64,000 bases of DNA from Microvirga antarctica (GTDB lineage Bacteria; Pseudomonadota; Alphaproteobacteria; Rhizobiales; Beijerinckiaceae). The notes below the pieces were generated by a model. That model saw nothing but the letters and a program-made list of their open reading frames with translations, had not been told where the DNA came from and did no database searches. Below, in pieces: positions 51,167-58,719 of this stretch; within the stretch, counting starts at the first letter, position 1; every line of letters begins with the position of its first letter. A program made the translations under genes and the position numbers. The DNA lies in the NCBI RefSeq assembly GCF_017921815.1, contig NZ_JAGEMM010000002.1, forward strand, positions 310,001 through 374,000. The letters run 5' to 3'.

Positions 51167-51904
51167 TTAGTACGAGCTGAACTTGTAGTTCAGGCCGGCG
51201 CGGATGACGCCGAACTCGTTGTCCTTCTTGCTGTAGTCGTAGACGGCGATCGGAGCGACACCGGCGTAGCCGTAATCGTTCTTGCTGCCGAGGTTGACGT
51301 ACAGACCTTCGATCTTGGCAGTCAGGTTGTTGGTGAAGGCGTATTCCACGCCGCCGCCGAGAACCCAGCCGGTGTTCGTGCTGCTGTTGCTCGAGTAGCC
51401 GAAGTTAGAAGCGGTGGTGCCAACGTCGCCGTAAGCGAAACCGCCGGTCACGTAGATGAGAGCGCGGTCAATGGCAAAACCAGCGCGAGCGCGCACGGTG
51501 CCGAAGTAGCCATCGCTGCCGCCGTTGCCGCCATAGATGCCGTTGAAGGCGTAGTTGTTGTTGCCGCCGCCGATGTCAGCGTACTGGATGTCCGTCTCGA
51601 GACCGAGGACGAACTGACCCATCTGGTAGTTGTAGCCGACCTGACCGCCGCCGACGAAGCCGCCGTCGTTGCTGCTGCTGCCATAATAGCCAACGCCATT
51701 GTAGAATGCGTTGTTATTGTTGCTCGTGTTCCAGCCGTAACCAGCGTTCACACCGACGTAGAAGCCCGTCCAGGTGAAGACGGGGATAGCGGCGACCATC
51801 GGAGGAGGAGCGTAACGCGACGGCAGGTCCGCAGCCTGGGCAGCGGATGCAGCAATCGCCAGGGCTGCCGTACCGGCGAGCAGGCTGAGGAGAGTAGAGC
51901 GCAT
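51167..51904 (-). CDS. Omp25/RopB-family outer-membrane beta-barrel protein
   Basis: This 245-residue protein has a clear signal peptide (LLSLLAGTAALAIAASAAQA, cleaved before ADLPSR). The mature start ADLPSRYAPPPMVAAIPVFTWTGFYVGVNAGYGWN carries the family hallmark WTGFYVGVNAGYGW. Gly/Asn/Tyr-rich strands follow, and the end is IRAGLNYKFSSY, the typical beta-barrel C-terminus with aromatic last residue. Such eight-stranded barrels are abundant structural proteins of the outer membrane in Hyphomicrobiales. The start at 51904 has AAGGGAAA ahead. A strong terminator follows the gene. The AT-rich region upstream is consistent with a strong promoter. Confidence 0.94.
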   Translation of the reverse strand: MRSTLLSLLAGTAALAIAASAAQAADLPSRYAPPPMVAAIPVFTWTGFYVGVNAGYGWNTSNNNNAFYNGVGYYGSSSNDGGFVGGGQVGYNYQMGQFVLGLETDIQYADIGGGNNNYAFNGIYGGNGGSDGYFGTVRARAGFAIDRALIYVTGGFAYGDVGTTASNFGYSSNSSTNTGWVLGGGVEYAFTNNLTAKIEGLYVNLGSKNDYGYAGVAPIAVYDYSKKDNEFGVIRAGLNYKFSSY

Positions 51905-52268
51905 GGGAGTTTCCCTTGTTCGTGTTTTCAGAGATCCCAACTTACCCAAACGTCACGCGCTTTGATATGGCTCTTTGGCAACAGCGCTAACAAAATGTGA
52001 AATGAAACCTAATATCAGTACGGTTTGATTTAATCATATTTACCAATAGATACAGTGTGTTCTTGACCGAGGGTTTCCAAAATGCACTCATTCACTGCGA
52101 TTTTTCAGTGGCAGCTGGGGAATGGTACGAGGAGAGAACCTGGCCCCGCCGCTCGTCGTCGGGGCCTTTTTTTGCCCTCTGAACCGCAAATGAGCAGTCG
52201 GGCCTTCCCTGCTGCGGGCCCTGGCACCACATTCCAAGGGACAGTGATGCTGAGAGCGAGGTCGTATC
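51905..52268. other. AT-rich intergenic region with Omp25-like promoter zone and a possible small RNA
   Basis: This 364-bp stretch has no convincing gene. The part near 51960-52060 is clearly AT-rich and should hold the minus-strand promoter of the barrel gene. On the plus strand, TTGACC at 52063-52068 could be a -35 box, with only a weak -10 after it. A small hairpin CACTG/CAGTG lies at 52093-52110, and a terminator at 52142-52173. Together these suggest a short plus-strand transcript of about 80 nt, or the leader of the pentapeptide-repeat gene. Confidence 0.45.
52142..52173 (+). terminator. Intrinsic terminator with no protein gene upstream
   Basis: GGCCCCG (52142-52148) pairs with CGGGGCC (52160-52166) and is followed by seven T residues (52167-52173). 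The nearest gene to its left is on the other strand, so this terminator implies a short non-coding plus-strand RNA or a regulated leader for the gene at 52269. Confidence 0.75.
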
Positions 52269-53054
52269 ATGCTGTGTAAGAGCTCCCCGCAGGCCGAAAG
52301 CCGCATGAGAGGGCCTTGGCTGCTCCTCGGGACCTGCGCGATCGGCGTCCTCATGACGAGTGGTGCGTATGCCGGCTGTTCCGATAACCCCGGCCCCAAC
52401 ATCAACTGGACGGGGTGCTCGAAGGCGCGCCTGATGCTCGCCGGCGACGACTTTTCGGGCAGCGTGCTGACCAAGGCCGCCCTGAGCGCGAGCGATTTCG
52501 CCGGTTCCTCCATGGTGGGCGCAAAGCTCAACGAGACGGAGGTCACGCGCACCCGATTCGAGGGGGCGGTTCTCTCGGATGCGGATTTCACCAAGGCGAT
52601 CGGCTGGCGGGCCAATTTTACCAAGGCCAATCTGGCCAAGGCCAATTTCCACAGCGCCGATATGAGTCGGTCATCCTTCGTTCAGGCCAACCTTGCGGGC
52701 GCCAATCTCGGCAAGTCGGAGATGAACCGGTCGGATTTCAGCAGCGCCGACCTGACCGGGGCCGATATGTCGCGGGCTGAACTCGCTCGCGCGGGCTTTG
52801 CCAAAGCAAAACTCGGCGGGGTGAATTTCAGCCTCTCGAACCTCTCGCGGGCCAATCTCGCAGGTGCCGATCTCGACGCCGTGGACCTGACGCGATCTTA
52901 TGTTTTCCTGACCCAATTCGCCGGCGCGAACCTGGCGAAGGCCAAGGGGCTGACTCAGGCGCAGATCGATATCGCCTGCGGTGACGGCACGACCAAACTC
53001 CCGGCAGGGTTGACGGCACCCAGTTCCTGGCCCTGTCCGGCTGAAGCCGAGTAG
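52269..53054 (+). CDS. Exported pentapeptide-repeat protein
   Basis: This protein of up to 261 residues has an N-terminal hydrophobic segment ending ASGAYA-like (here GVLMTSGAYA before GCSDN), so it is probably exported. From about residue 60 to 225 it is made of A(D/N)LxX pentapeptides (ANFTKANLAKANF, SADMSRSSFVQANLAGANLG, SADLTGADMSRAEL), which fold into a right-handed quadrilateral beta-helix. Cys residues near both ends (GCSDNPGPNINWTGC and IACGDGT, WPC) may form disulfides that cap the helix. Function is unknown. The ATG at 52269 has GCGAGG in good position; an internal ATG at 52305 would shorten the signal peptide to a more normal length. Confidence 0.85.
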   Translation: MLCKSSPQAESRMRGPWLLLGTCAIGVLMTSGAYAGCSDNPGPNINWTGCSKARLMLAGDDFSGSVLTKAALSASDFAGSSMVGAKLNETEVTRTRFEGAVLSDADFTKAIGWRANFTKANLAKANFHSADMSRSSFVQANLAGANLGKSEMNRSDFSSADLTGADMSRAELARAGFAKAKLGGVNFSLSNLSRANLAGADLDAVDLTRSYVFLTQFAGANLAKAKGLTQAQIDIACGDGTTKLPAGLTAPSSWPCPAEAE

Positions 53055-53245
53055 TCGCATTCTGTCTTGAATCGCCGGCGTCGACGGGATATCAAGGCCG
53101 CACATCAAGAGTTGGGCTGACGTCCAACGCCAACCTGCTGTCCGAGCAAGGTGGCGCTTCCGAAAGGAAGGATGTGGCCCGACCGGCAACGAAACGGAAC
53201 ACAGCCACCTCGTCAGCGCGCCTCTTTCGTACGGAGTGTGAAGCG

Positions 53246-53545
53246 ATGAGCGCGAACGGCCCCCCTGCACGGCACCTGACTGTTGCGACGAGTGACATGT
53301 CGATCTTCGTGGCCAATATGGACTGGTCGCGAGCTGGGCGACGGACAGAGCCATCGTCCCTGTACATCGTCGTCCACCGGTCGGCCGGCACGTTTACCCA
53401 TGTCTATCGGGTTGCTGCCGGCGCTGACCCTGCGCGCCAGACAATCTATCTCGAGCATGTTCTGGTCGGAGAGCAGGTGCGGGCGGCCAGAGCGTGGGTG
53501 CTTGACCGCTGTCCTGCCGCACTCGCGATTGAGACTGCGGCCTGA
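53246..53545 (+). CDS. Hypothetical protein, about 99 residues
   Basis: The ATG at 53246 is preceded by GGAGTGTG at good distance and opens 99 residues; the same frame extends to 53174. The translation (SIFVANMDWSRAG, SSLYIVVHRSAGTFTHVYRVAAG, QTIYLEHVLVGEQVRAARAWVL) reads like a small globular alpha/beta protein without signal peptide or membrane helix. I do not recognise the family. Overlapping frames on both strands are also open, so the call rests on the ribosome site and the balanced composition. It is convergent with the MAPEG gene. Confidence 0.45.
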   Translation: MSANGPPARHLTVATSDMSIFVANMDWSRAGRRTEPSSLYIVVHRSAGTFTHVYRVAAGADPARQTIYLEHVLVGEQVRAARAWVLDRCPAALAIETAA

Positions 53546-53552
53546 TCGGCGC

Positions 53553-53951
53553 TCAGGTTGGCAGCAGGGTGGCGCAGATCACCATGATGGTGCCGCCGAG
53601 CCCGACCATCCAGACGAGCGAGCGGATATAGGGAACACCGAAGGCGTAGAGCGGCACGTAAGCGACGCGGGACCAGAAATACAACATCGCGCCCCACCGC
53701 GTCAGCGTTCCGTCGCGATCGGCCACGTGCGCGATCAAGATAGCGGCCGCAAAGAGCGGGAGCGTCTCGAAGAGGTTGCGCTGCGCCCGTTGCATGCGCC
53801 CCGTCAGCGGGCCGACAGGCGGGCCGGGCTCATCCCGCGGACCGGCATTATACGCGCTGCCGGTCTCCTTCGTTCGCAGCATGGCTGTCAGCCCGATCTG
53901 AACGAGAGCGAGGACGAGCGTCCAGGCGAGAAGCGTGAGTTCGGTCGTCAT
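53553..53951 (-). CDS. MAPEG-family membrane protein
   Basis: This 132-residue protein has four predicted helices: LLAWTLVLALVQIGLTAML, then after a polar loop ERTLPLFAAAILI-like LFETLPLFAAAILIAHVAD, YFWSRVAYVPLYAFGVPY (read by RVAYVPLYAFGVPY) and VWMVGLGGTIMVICATLL. The loop block GRMQRAQRNLFETLPLFA and the RVxYxxxY motif identify the MAPEG family (membrane-associated proteins in eicosanoid and glutathione metabolism). Bacterial members are of mostly unknown function; some are glutathione transferases. It stands alone, convergent with the hypothetical gene and divergent from the methyltransferase operon. Confidence 0.9.
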   Translation of the reverse strand: MTTELTLLAWTLVLALVQIGLTAMLRTKETGSAYNAGPRDEPGPPVGPLTGRMQRAQRNLFETLPLFAAAILIAHVADRDGTLTRWGAMLYFWSRVAYVPLYAFGVPYIRSLVWMVGLGGTIMVICATLLPT

Positions 53952-54148
53952 GGTGCGGATGACTCCAGGCGGCTCTGCGGCCGATGCCCCTCATTGTAGG
54001 GCTTGCCCCACACAAGTCATCCCGTGACATCGCCTGTCGCACAGTCGCTGCGGCCTCGGCACGGTGACGCCCTGGCGCCATCTGTCATGCGCAGTTTCGA
54101 AAGCTTCCAAAGTAATCGCGAATCTTCGATTGCGTCGCTACATTTTAA

Positions 54149-54162
54149 TTAGAACAATCTAA
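54149..54162. promoter_or_regulatory. Palindrome TTAGA-N4-TCTAA upstream of the methyltransferase/metal-uptake operon
   Basis: In the otherwise gene-free stretch 53952-54255, an AT-rich segment (about 54140-54190) contains TTAGAACAATCTAA, with perfect 5-bp arms. It resembles the Irr-type iron control element of Hyphomicrobiales (TTAGAA-N3-TTCTAA as I recall it) but its spacing is one base shorter. It lies about 95 bp before the methyltransferase start, well placed for iron-dependent control of the operon. Confidence 0.4.
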
Positions 54163-54255
54163 AAGTAAAACTTGATATAAGGCGCATTTTTTGGCGTGAC
54201 ATCGCCCGAATACATATCTATACGCTCGGTCGCCGGCATGGAATTGGTGTTGTCG

Positions 54256-55065
54256 ATGAGTTCGAACGTGGCCCTGAATCACACTGTCAAAGACGATATT
54301 CGCGAGTACTGGGGCAAGCGTTCGGAAACGTTCGACCTTTCACCTGGCCACGAGATTTTCAACGAGGAAGAACGCACTGGCTGGCATGCGTTGTTCCGTC
54401 GCCACCTCGGCGCCGGGCAGGGGCGCCAGGTGCTCGATGTGGCGAGCGGAACCGGGGTCATCTCGCTGCTGCTTCATGACATCGGATTTTCCGTCACCGG
54501 AATCGACTTCGCCGAACCGATGCTCGCCCGCGCGCGGGACAAGATTGCCCGCAAGGGCGCGCCCATCCGTTTCGTGCTCGGCGATGCTGAGCAGACACTC
54601 GAGCCGGACGCGACCTATGACGCCCTCGTGAACCGGCATCTGGTCTGGACCCTCGTCAATCCCGACGTGGCGTTCGCCGAATGGTTTCGCGTGCTCAAGC
54701 CCGGCGGCCGCCTTCTCATCGTGGACGCGGATACGCCGGTCCCGCGCACCCTCAAGGCAGCATGGCTGCGCGCGATGGCGCGGCTTGTCGGGCGTTTCCA
54801 GAAGGGTGCAACAGGCCACGTCATCGACCGCGCCACTCACGATCGCATCGTCTCGCAGGTCTATTTCTCGCAAGGCGCGGAAGCGGACCGCATCGTGGCG
54901 CTTCTTTCTGCCGCGGGCTTTACCGACATTGTCGTCGACCGCGATCTCACCGCCATTCATCGGGGGCAGGGCCGCAACATGCGCCTGCGCCAACGACTAG
55001 AGCGTGCAAGCCAGGATCGTTTTGCGATCGCCGCCCGCAAACCCGAGAGTCCTTCTCTGGCTTGA
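54256..55065 (+). CDS. Class I SAM-dependent methyltransferase linked to a siderophore-type importer
   Basis: This 269-residue protein has a Rossmann methyltransferase core. VLDVASGTGVISLLLHDIGF is motif I (VASGTG), GIDFAEPMLARAR follows, FVLGDAEQTLEPDATYDALV contains motif II, and WFRVLKPGGRLLIVDAD is motif III (LKPGGRLL). The N-terminal VKDDIREYWGKRSETFDLSPGHE and the C-terminal helices lie outside the core and may shape a substrate site. The start is uncertain: ATG 54256 is preferred because the conserved part begins right after it; 54238 and GTG 54196 are alternatives. It is the first gene of an operon with a FecB/FecC/FecD-like importer. It might modify a metal chelator, but this is inference. 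Confidence 0.88.
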   Translation: MSSNVALNHTVKDDIREYWGKRSETFDLSPGHEIFNEEERTGWHALFRRHLGAGQGRQVLDVASGTGVISLLLHDIGFSVTGIDFAEPMLARARDKIARKGAPIRFVLGDAEQTLEPDATYDALVNRHLVWTLVNPDVAFAEWFRVLKPGGRLLIVDADTPVPRTLKAAWLRAMARLVGRFQKGATGHVIDRATHDRIVSQVYFSQGAEADRIVALLSAAGFTDIVVDRDLTAIHRGQGRNMRLRQRLERASQDRFAIAARKPESPSLA

Positions 55066-55113
55066 AGGATTTCTTTCAACGCTGGGCCTTTAACCCACCG
55101 ATTGAGGATTGAC

Positions 55114-56301
55114 ATGCCGAACGTCCGTTTGACCGATCAGCGACCGTGGTCGCACCTGACCCGCCTGTCGCGCCATCTTGCCGTTGCCTGCGCGCTTGCG
55201 ATGCCGTCGCTTGCGGCGGCACTCCCCGCGCAGGCTGCGGACGAGATGATCAAGGTGACGGACCTTGCGGGTCGGACTGTTTCCGTCAAGAAGGGTGTCC
55301 AGCACGCCATTCTCGGAGAAGGCCGTCTCTTCTATGCGACCGTCGTCCTCAATAAGGACAAGCCCTTCGCGCAGCTCGCGGCGATCGGCGACGATCTCGA
55401 GAAGTTCGATCCTGACAGCTGGCATCAATACCTGGCCAAGGTGCCGGAGGCCAAAGCCGTCACGCAGGTCGGTGCGCTGGCGTCCAGTGACTTCAGTGTC
55501 GAGAAGGCGATCTCGCTTAACGCCGATCTGGTCATCCTCTCGCTCGGGTTCCTGGACAAGGCCAACGAGACCGGCATCGTCGACAACCTCGCCAAGGCTG
55601 GCATCCCGACGATCTTCATCGATTTTCGTGAGCGGCCGACCCAGAACACCGTGCCAAGCATGCTGCTGCTCGGGCGCGTGTTCGACCGGCAGGAGCAGGC
55701 ACAGGCCTTCGTCGATTATTATCTCCAGCAGATGCGGCGGGTCTACAACGTGACCTCGAAGCTGAAGCAGAACGAGCGCCCGCTGGTCTTCGCCGAACAG
55801 GCCGCCGGTCTCGATCCGACGGCGTGCTGCCGTACCTTCGGCAATTTCAACTTCGGCGAATTCGTCGCGGAAGCGGGCGGCCTCAACTGGGGTTCCAAAT
55901 TCTTCTCGGGCGCAGGCGGTCTCGTCAATCCCGAGAAGATCGTTGTCGACGATCCGGCCTTCCTGCTCATGACGGGCGCCAACTGGTCGAATTCAAACCC
56001 CGGCAACAAGGCTGTGTGGCTGGGCTACGAGACCAAGGAGGCGTCCGCGCAGGAGCAGATCAAGGGTCTCATCGAGCGTCCCGGCTTCAAGGAAACGTCT
56101 GCCGTCAAGAACAAGCGCGTGATGGCCATATATCATCAGTTCTATCAGAGCCCGTATCACTTCGTGGCCATTCAGGCGCTCGCCAAGTGGCTCCATCCGG
56201 ACGCGTTCAAGGATCTCGATCCGAAGGCGACGTTCGACGACATGCACAAGCAGTTCCTTCCCATCGCGTTGACGGGCGTGTTCTGGACCGAACTCAAGTA
56301 G
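55114..56301 (+). CDS. Siderophore/heme/cobalamin-type ABC importer, substrate-binding protein
   Basis: This 395-residue protein has a signal peptide (HLAVACALAMPSLAAALPAQAAD) and the class III (BtuF/FecB-like) periplasmic binding fold. KVTDLAGRTVSVKKG is the usual first strand, followed by FDPDSWHQYL, the VEKAISLNADLVILSLGFLDKA block (by LNADLVILSLGF), IPTIFIDFRERPTQNTVPSMLLLGRVFDR (by IPTIFIDFRE) and the C-terminal YHQFYQSPYHFVAIQALAKWLHP. There is no lipobox. A Cys-Cys pair (TACCRTFGNFNFGEFVAEAGG) sits in the centre. GAGG lies 8 bp before the ATG at 55114. It delivers a metal complex or related ligand to the permease encoded next. Confidence 0.93.
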   Translation: MPNVRLTDQRPWSHLTRLSRHLAVACALAMPSLAAALPAQAADEMIKVTDLAGRTVSVKKGVQHAILGEGRLFYATVVLNKDKPFAQLAAIGDDLEKFDPDSWHQYLAKVPEAKAVTQVGALASSDFSVEKAISLNADLVILSLGFLDKANETGIVDNLAKAGIPTIFIDFRERPTQNTVPSMLLLGRVFDRQEQAQAFVDYYLQQMRRVYNVTSKLKQNERPLVFAEQAAGLDPTACCRTFGNFNFGEFVAEAGGLNWGSKFFSGAGGLVNPEKIVVDDPAFLLMTGANWSNSNPGNKAVWLGYETKEASAQEQIKGLIERPGFKETSAVKNKRVMAIYHQFYQSPYHFVAIQALAKWLHPDAFKDLDPKATFDDMHKQFLPIALTGVFWTELK

Positions 56302-56353
56302 TCGCGTGGCGCGAGTCCTCACCGGCTCGCGCCAGCCCGGCATGGGGCTTTCA

Positions 56354-57409
56354 ATGGCAGACCTGACGATGGACGGCGCGGGAATCCGGTATCGCCGCCG
56401 CGCCGCCCGCAAAGTCGCAATCGTGGCGGGAGCGCTTGCAGTGCTTCTTGCGGCCCTGATCACAGACGTTGCGGTGGGACCTGGAAACTTCAGTCTCCTG
56501 CAGGTCCTGTCGGCTATTGTCGATCCAGGATCGCAGGGACCGAAGGTCGACGTCATCGTCTGGAATGTCCGCTTGCCGGTGGCCGTCATGGCCGTACTCG
56601 TCGGCGCGATGCTCGGTGTTGCAGGAGCGCAGATGCAGACGATCCTCAACAATCCCCTGGCCGATCCCTTCACCCTCGGCATCTCGTCGGCCGCGAGTTT
56701 TGGCGCAGCGCTCGCCATCGGCACGGGGATCGGGCTTGTGCCTTTCGCCGGCGCGTTTCTGGTGACAGCCAACGCGTTTGTCTTCGCGCTCGCCACCTCG
56801 ATCATCCTGTTCCTGTTCACCCGCATGCGCGGCGTGACCATCGAAACGTTCATCCTGGTCGGCATCGCGCTGTTCTTCACCTTCAACGCGCTGCTCGCCT
56901 TCATCCAGTATCAGGCCTCTGAAACCCAGCTCCAGCAGATCATTTTCTGGATGATGGGCTCACTGGCGCGCGCTACTTGGACCAAGATCGCGGTCTGCGC
57001 CGGGTTGTTGGCGGTGATTGTTCCCATCTGCATGCGCCGCAGCTGGATGCTCACCGCGCTCACCATGGGAGACGACCGCGCCGCGAGCCTCGGCATCCCG
57101 GTCGCCCGGTTGCGGCTGGAGATGCTGGCCTGCATCTCGCTGCTGGCCTCGACCGCCGTAGCGTTCGTGGGGACCATCGGCTTTATCGGACTGGTCGGCC
57201 CGCACATCGCCCGCCTGCTGGTAGGCGAAGATCAGCGCTATTTTCTTCCCGTCTCGGCGGCCTCCGGCGCGGTCATCCTGTCCGTCGCCTCGACACTCTC
57301 CAAGGCCATCACACCGGGCATCATCTATCCCATCGGAATCATCACGGCGCTGGTGGGCGTGCCGTTCTTCCTCAGCCTCGTGATGTCCGTGCGACGGGAA
57401 AACTGGTGA
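56354..57409 (+). CDS. FecCD-family ABC importer permease
   Basis: This 351-residue inner-membrane protein has about ten helices and the FecCD hallmarks. RLPVAVMAVLVGAMLGVAGAQMQTILNNPLADPFTLGISS is the typical first coupling region, recognised here by LNNPLADPFTLGISS. GFIGLVGPHIARLLVGEDQRYFLP and the ending ITALVGVPFFLSLVM are equally typical. It probably acts as a homodimer with the ATPase encoded next, importing a metal chelate, heme or cobalamin. The start is uncertain: ATG 56354 is chosen over ATG 56342 and GTG 56306, as the latter gives an unusual extension. The stop overlaps the ATPase start (TGATG). Confidence 0.93.
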   Translation: MADLTMDGAGIRYRRRAARKVAIVAGALAVLLAALITDVAVGPGNFSLLQVLSAIVDPGSQGPKVDVIVWNVRLPVAVMAVLVGAMLGVAGAQMQTILNNPLADPFTLGISSAASFGAALAIGTGIGLVPFAGAFLVTANAFVFALATSIILFLFTRMRGVTIETFILVGIALFFTFNALLAFIQYQASETQLQQIIFWMMGSLARATWTKIAVCAGLLAVIVPICMRRSWMLTALTMGDDRAASLGIPVARLRLEMLACISLLASTAVAFVGTIGFIGLVGPHIARLLVGEDQRYFLPVSAASGAVILSVASTLSKAITPGIIYPIGIITALVGVPFFLSLVMSVRRENW

Positions 57410-58185
57410 TGAGTCTCGCGATCAACGACATTCATTTCGGCTATGGCAAAGTCCCCCTGTTTCGGGGCCTCGGCGCGACAGGTCTGCGGCGTGGAACCAT
57501 CACCGCGGTGGTCGGGCCCAATGGCGTCGGCAAGTCCTCGCTCTTCCGGTTGATCGCCGGCCTGAGGTTGCCCCGGCGCGGTTCCCTCTCGCTCGATGGA
57601 ACCGACCTTGCAACGCTCCCGCAGAGACGTCGGCACGAGACGGTCTTCTTCCTGTCGCAGCATGTGGCCATCCGCGCCGCGCTCACAGTCTTCGACCTCG
57701 TGCTGCTGGCGCGCAAGAGCGGGCGCGGCGGGCGCACGACACCAGACGATCTCGCGCGCGTCGAAACGATCCTGTGTGAACTCGGTATCGACCATCTGTC
57801 TGACCGGCACGTAACGGATCTGTCAGGCGGGCAGCAGCAGCTTGTCGCGACCGCGCAGGCCTTTGTCCGCGAGCCGCAGGTGCTGTTGCTGGATGAGCCC
57901 ACGAGTGCGCTCGATCTGCGACGCCAGCTGGAGGTGATGGAACTGGTCCGAAAGGTCACGATCGCGCGGAACATCGTCACGCTCGTGGCGCTGCACGATC
58001 TGTCGCTCGCGAGCCGCTTCGCCGACCGCTTTCTGCTCCTCGACAGCGGCGTGATCGTAGCCGACGGTTCGCCCCACGAGGTGCTCGACGGCGGGGCGAT
58101 CGAGGACGCCTACGGAGTGGGCATCCATGTGGAGCGCGCAACCACCGGCACGCTCATGGTTGACGCGTATCTCAGGGCCAGCTGA
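57409..58185 (+). CDS. FecE/BtuD-type ABC importer ATPase
   Basis: This 258-residue ATPase has VGPNGVGKSSLFRLIAG (Walker A), LSGGQQQLVATAQAF (signature), VLLLDEPTSALDLR (Walker B) and VALHDLSLASRFADR with the switch His. It belongs to the iron-siderophore/vitamin B12 group of importer ATPases. The coding frame extends far upstream, but the ATG at 57409 overlaps the permease stop by one base and gives the normal length. It completes the methyltransferase-SBP-permease-ATPase operon. No TonB-dependent receptor gene is visible in the window, so the outer-membrane step must be encoded elsewhere. Confidence 0.95.
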   Translation: MSLAINDIHFGYGKVPLFRGLGATGLRRGTITAVVGPNGVGKSSLFRLIAGLRLPRRGSLSLDGTDLATLPQRRRHETVFFLSQHVAIRAALTVFDLVLLARKSGRGGRTTPDDLARVETILCELGIDHLSDRHVTDLSGGQQQLVATAQAFVREPQVLLLDEPTSALDLRRQLEVMELVRKVTIARNIVTLVALHDLSLASRFADRFLLLDSGVIVADGSPHEVLDGGAIEDAYGVGIHVERATTGTLMVDAYLRAS

Positions 58186-58194
58186 AACGACAAA

Positions 58195-58212
58195 CGGGTC
58201 CCGAAGGACCCG
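58195..58212. terminator. Bidirectional hairpin between the importer operon and the PRC-barrel gene
   Basis: CGGGTCC (58195-58201) and GGACCCG (58206-58212) pair around the stable tetraloop CGAA, 9 bp after the ATPase stop and 25 bp after the convergent PRC-barrel stop. The minus strand continues with TTTG, so it mainly suits that direction. Confidence 0.65.
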
Positions 58213-58237
58213 CTTGCGTGAAGAGTGAAGGGCGCGC

Positions 58238-58633
58238 TTAGCGCTTCCACTTGCCGTCGTACTTGAACTCGGGCGCAGCCTTGAGCTGATCCTTCGTCGC
58301 GTTCATGACAGCATGCCACTTCTTGTCGTTTTCGACATAGGTGACCTTCACGGCATTCGGACGCACGATGACGTTGCGCTCGCCCATGCCGAGGAAACCG
58401 CCGACGGAGACGATGTAGCCAGTCAGGTCGCCCTGCGACAGGATGAGATCCTTGATCTCGCCGATCTTGTCGTTGGCGTCGTTCACGACGTTGAGGCCAA
58501 TGAGGTTGTGCGTGAGAACGTCGGTCGGCTTGGCGACGACGAAGGTCTCAGGCTGAACGGTGATGGCCGTTTGGGCGATTGCCGCTCCGGCAAACATGGA
58601 GGTCGCAGCGAGAGCGATAAGGGTACGGCGCAT
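58238..58633 (-). CDS. Exported PRC-barrel domain protein
   Basis: This 131-residue protein has a signal peptide (LIALAATSMFAGAAIAQ). A PRC-barrel domain follows from about residue 38 to 105: LTHNLIGLNVVNDANDKIGEIKDLILSQGD (seen by LIGLNVVNDANDKIGEIKDL) and YIVSVGGFLGMGERNVIV. PRC barrels occur in RimM and photosynthetic reaction-centre H subunits; secreted small members are common in Hyphomicrobiales and their role is unclear. The start MRRTLIALAATS at 58633 has AAGGAGCC upstream, a near-perfect ribosome site, which suggests high expression. It stands alone, convergent with the importer operon and on the same strand as the cyclase. Confidence 0.92.
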   Translation of the reverse strand: MRRTLIALAATSMFAGAAIAQTAITVQPETFVVAKPTDVLTHNLIGLNVVNDANDKIGEIKDLILSQGDLTGYIVSVGGFLGMGERNVIVRPNAVKVTYVENDKKWHAVMNATKDQLKAAPEFKYDGKWKR

Positions 58634-58719
58634 TATTTTTGGCTCCTTATAAGCATTGTAGAACCGGACAATGGTTTGGAGCGGCTAAGGTTCCCGAGCG
58701 ATCTCACGCAAATGCGCGA

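Noticed and set aside
53283-53999. Open frame of 238 codons spanning the hypothetical and MAPEG genes
   Set aside because: It runs antisense to the MAPEG gene with four good membrane helices and has an Arg/Ser-rich shadow composition.
56977-57408. Upstream extension of the FecE-like ATPase frame
   Set aside because: It overlaps the permease in another frame; the ATG at 57409 gives the normal family length and a standard overlap with the permease stop.
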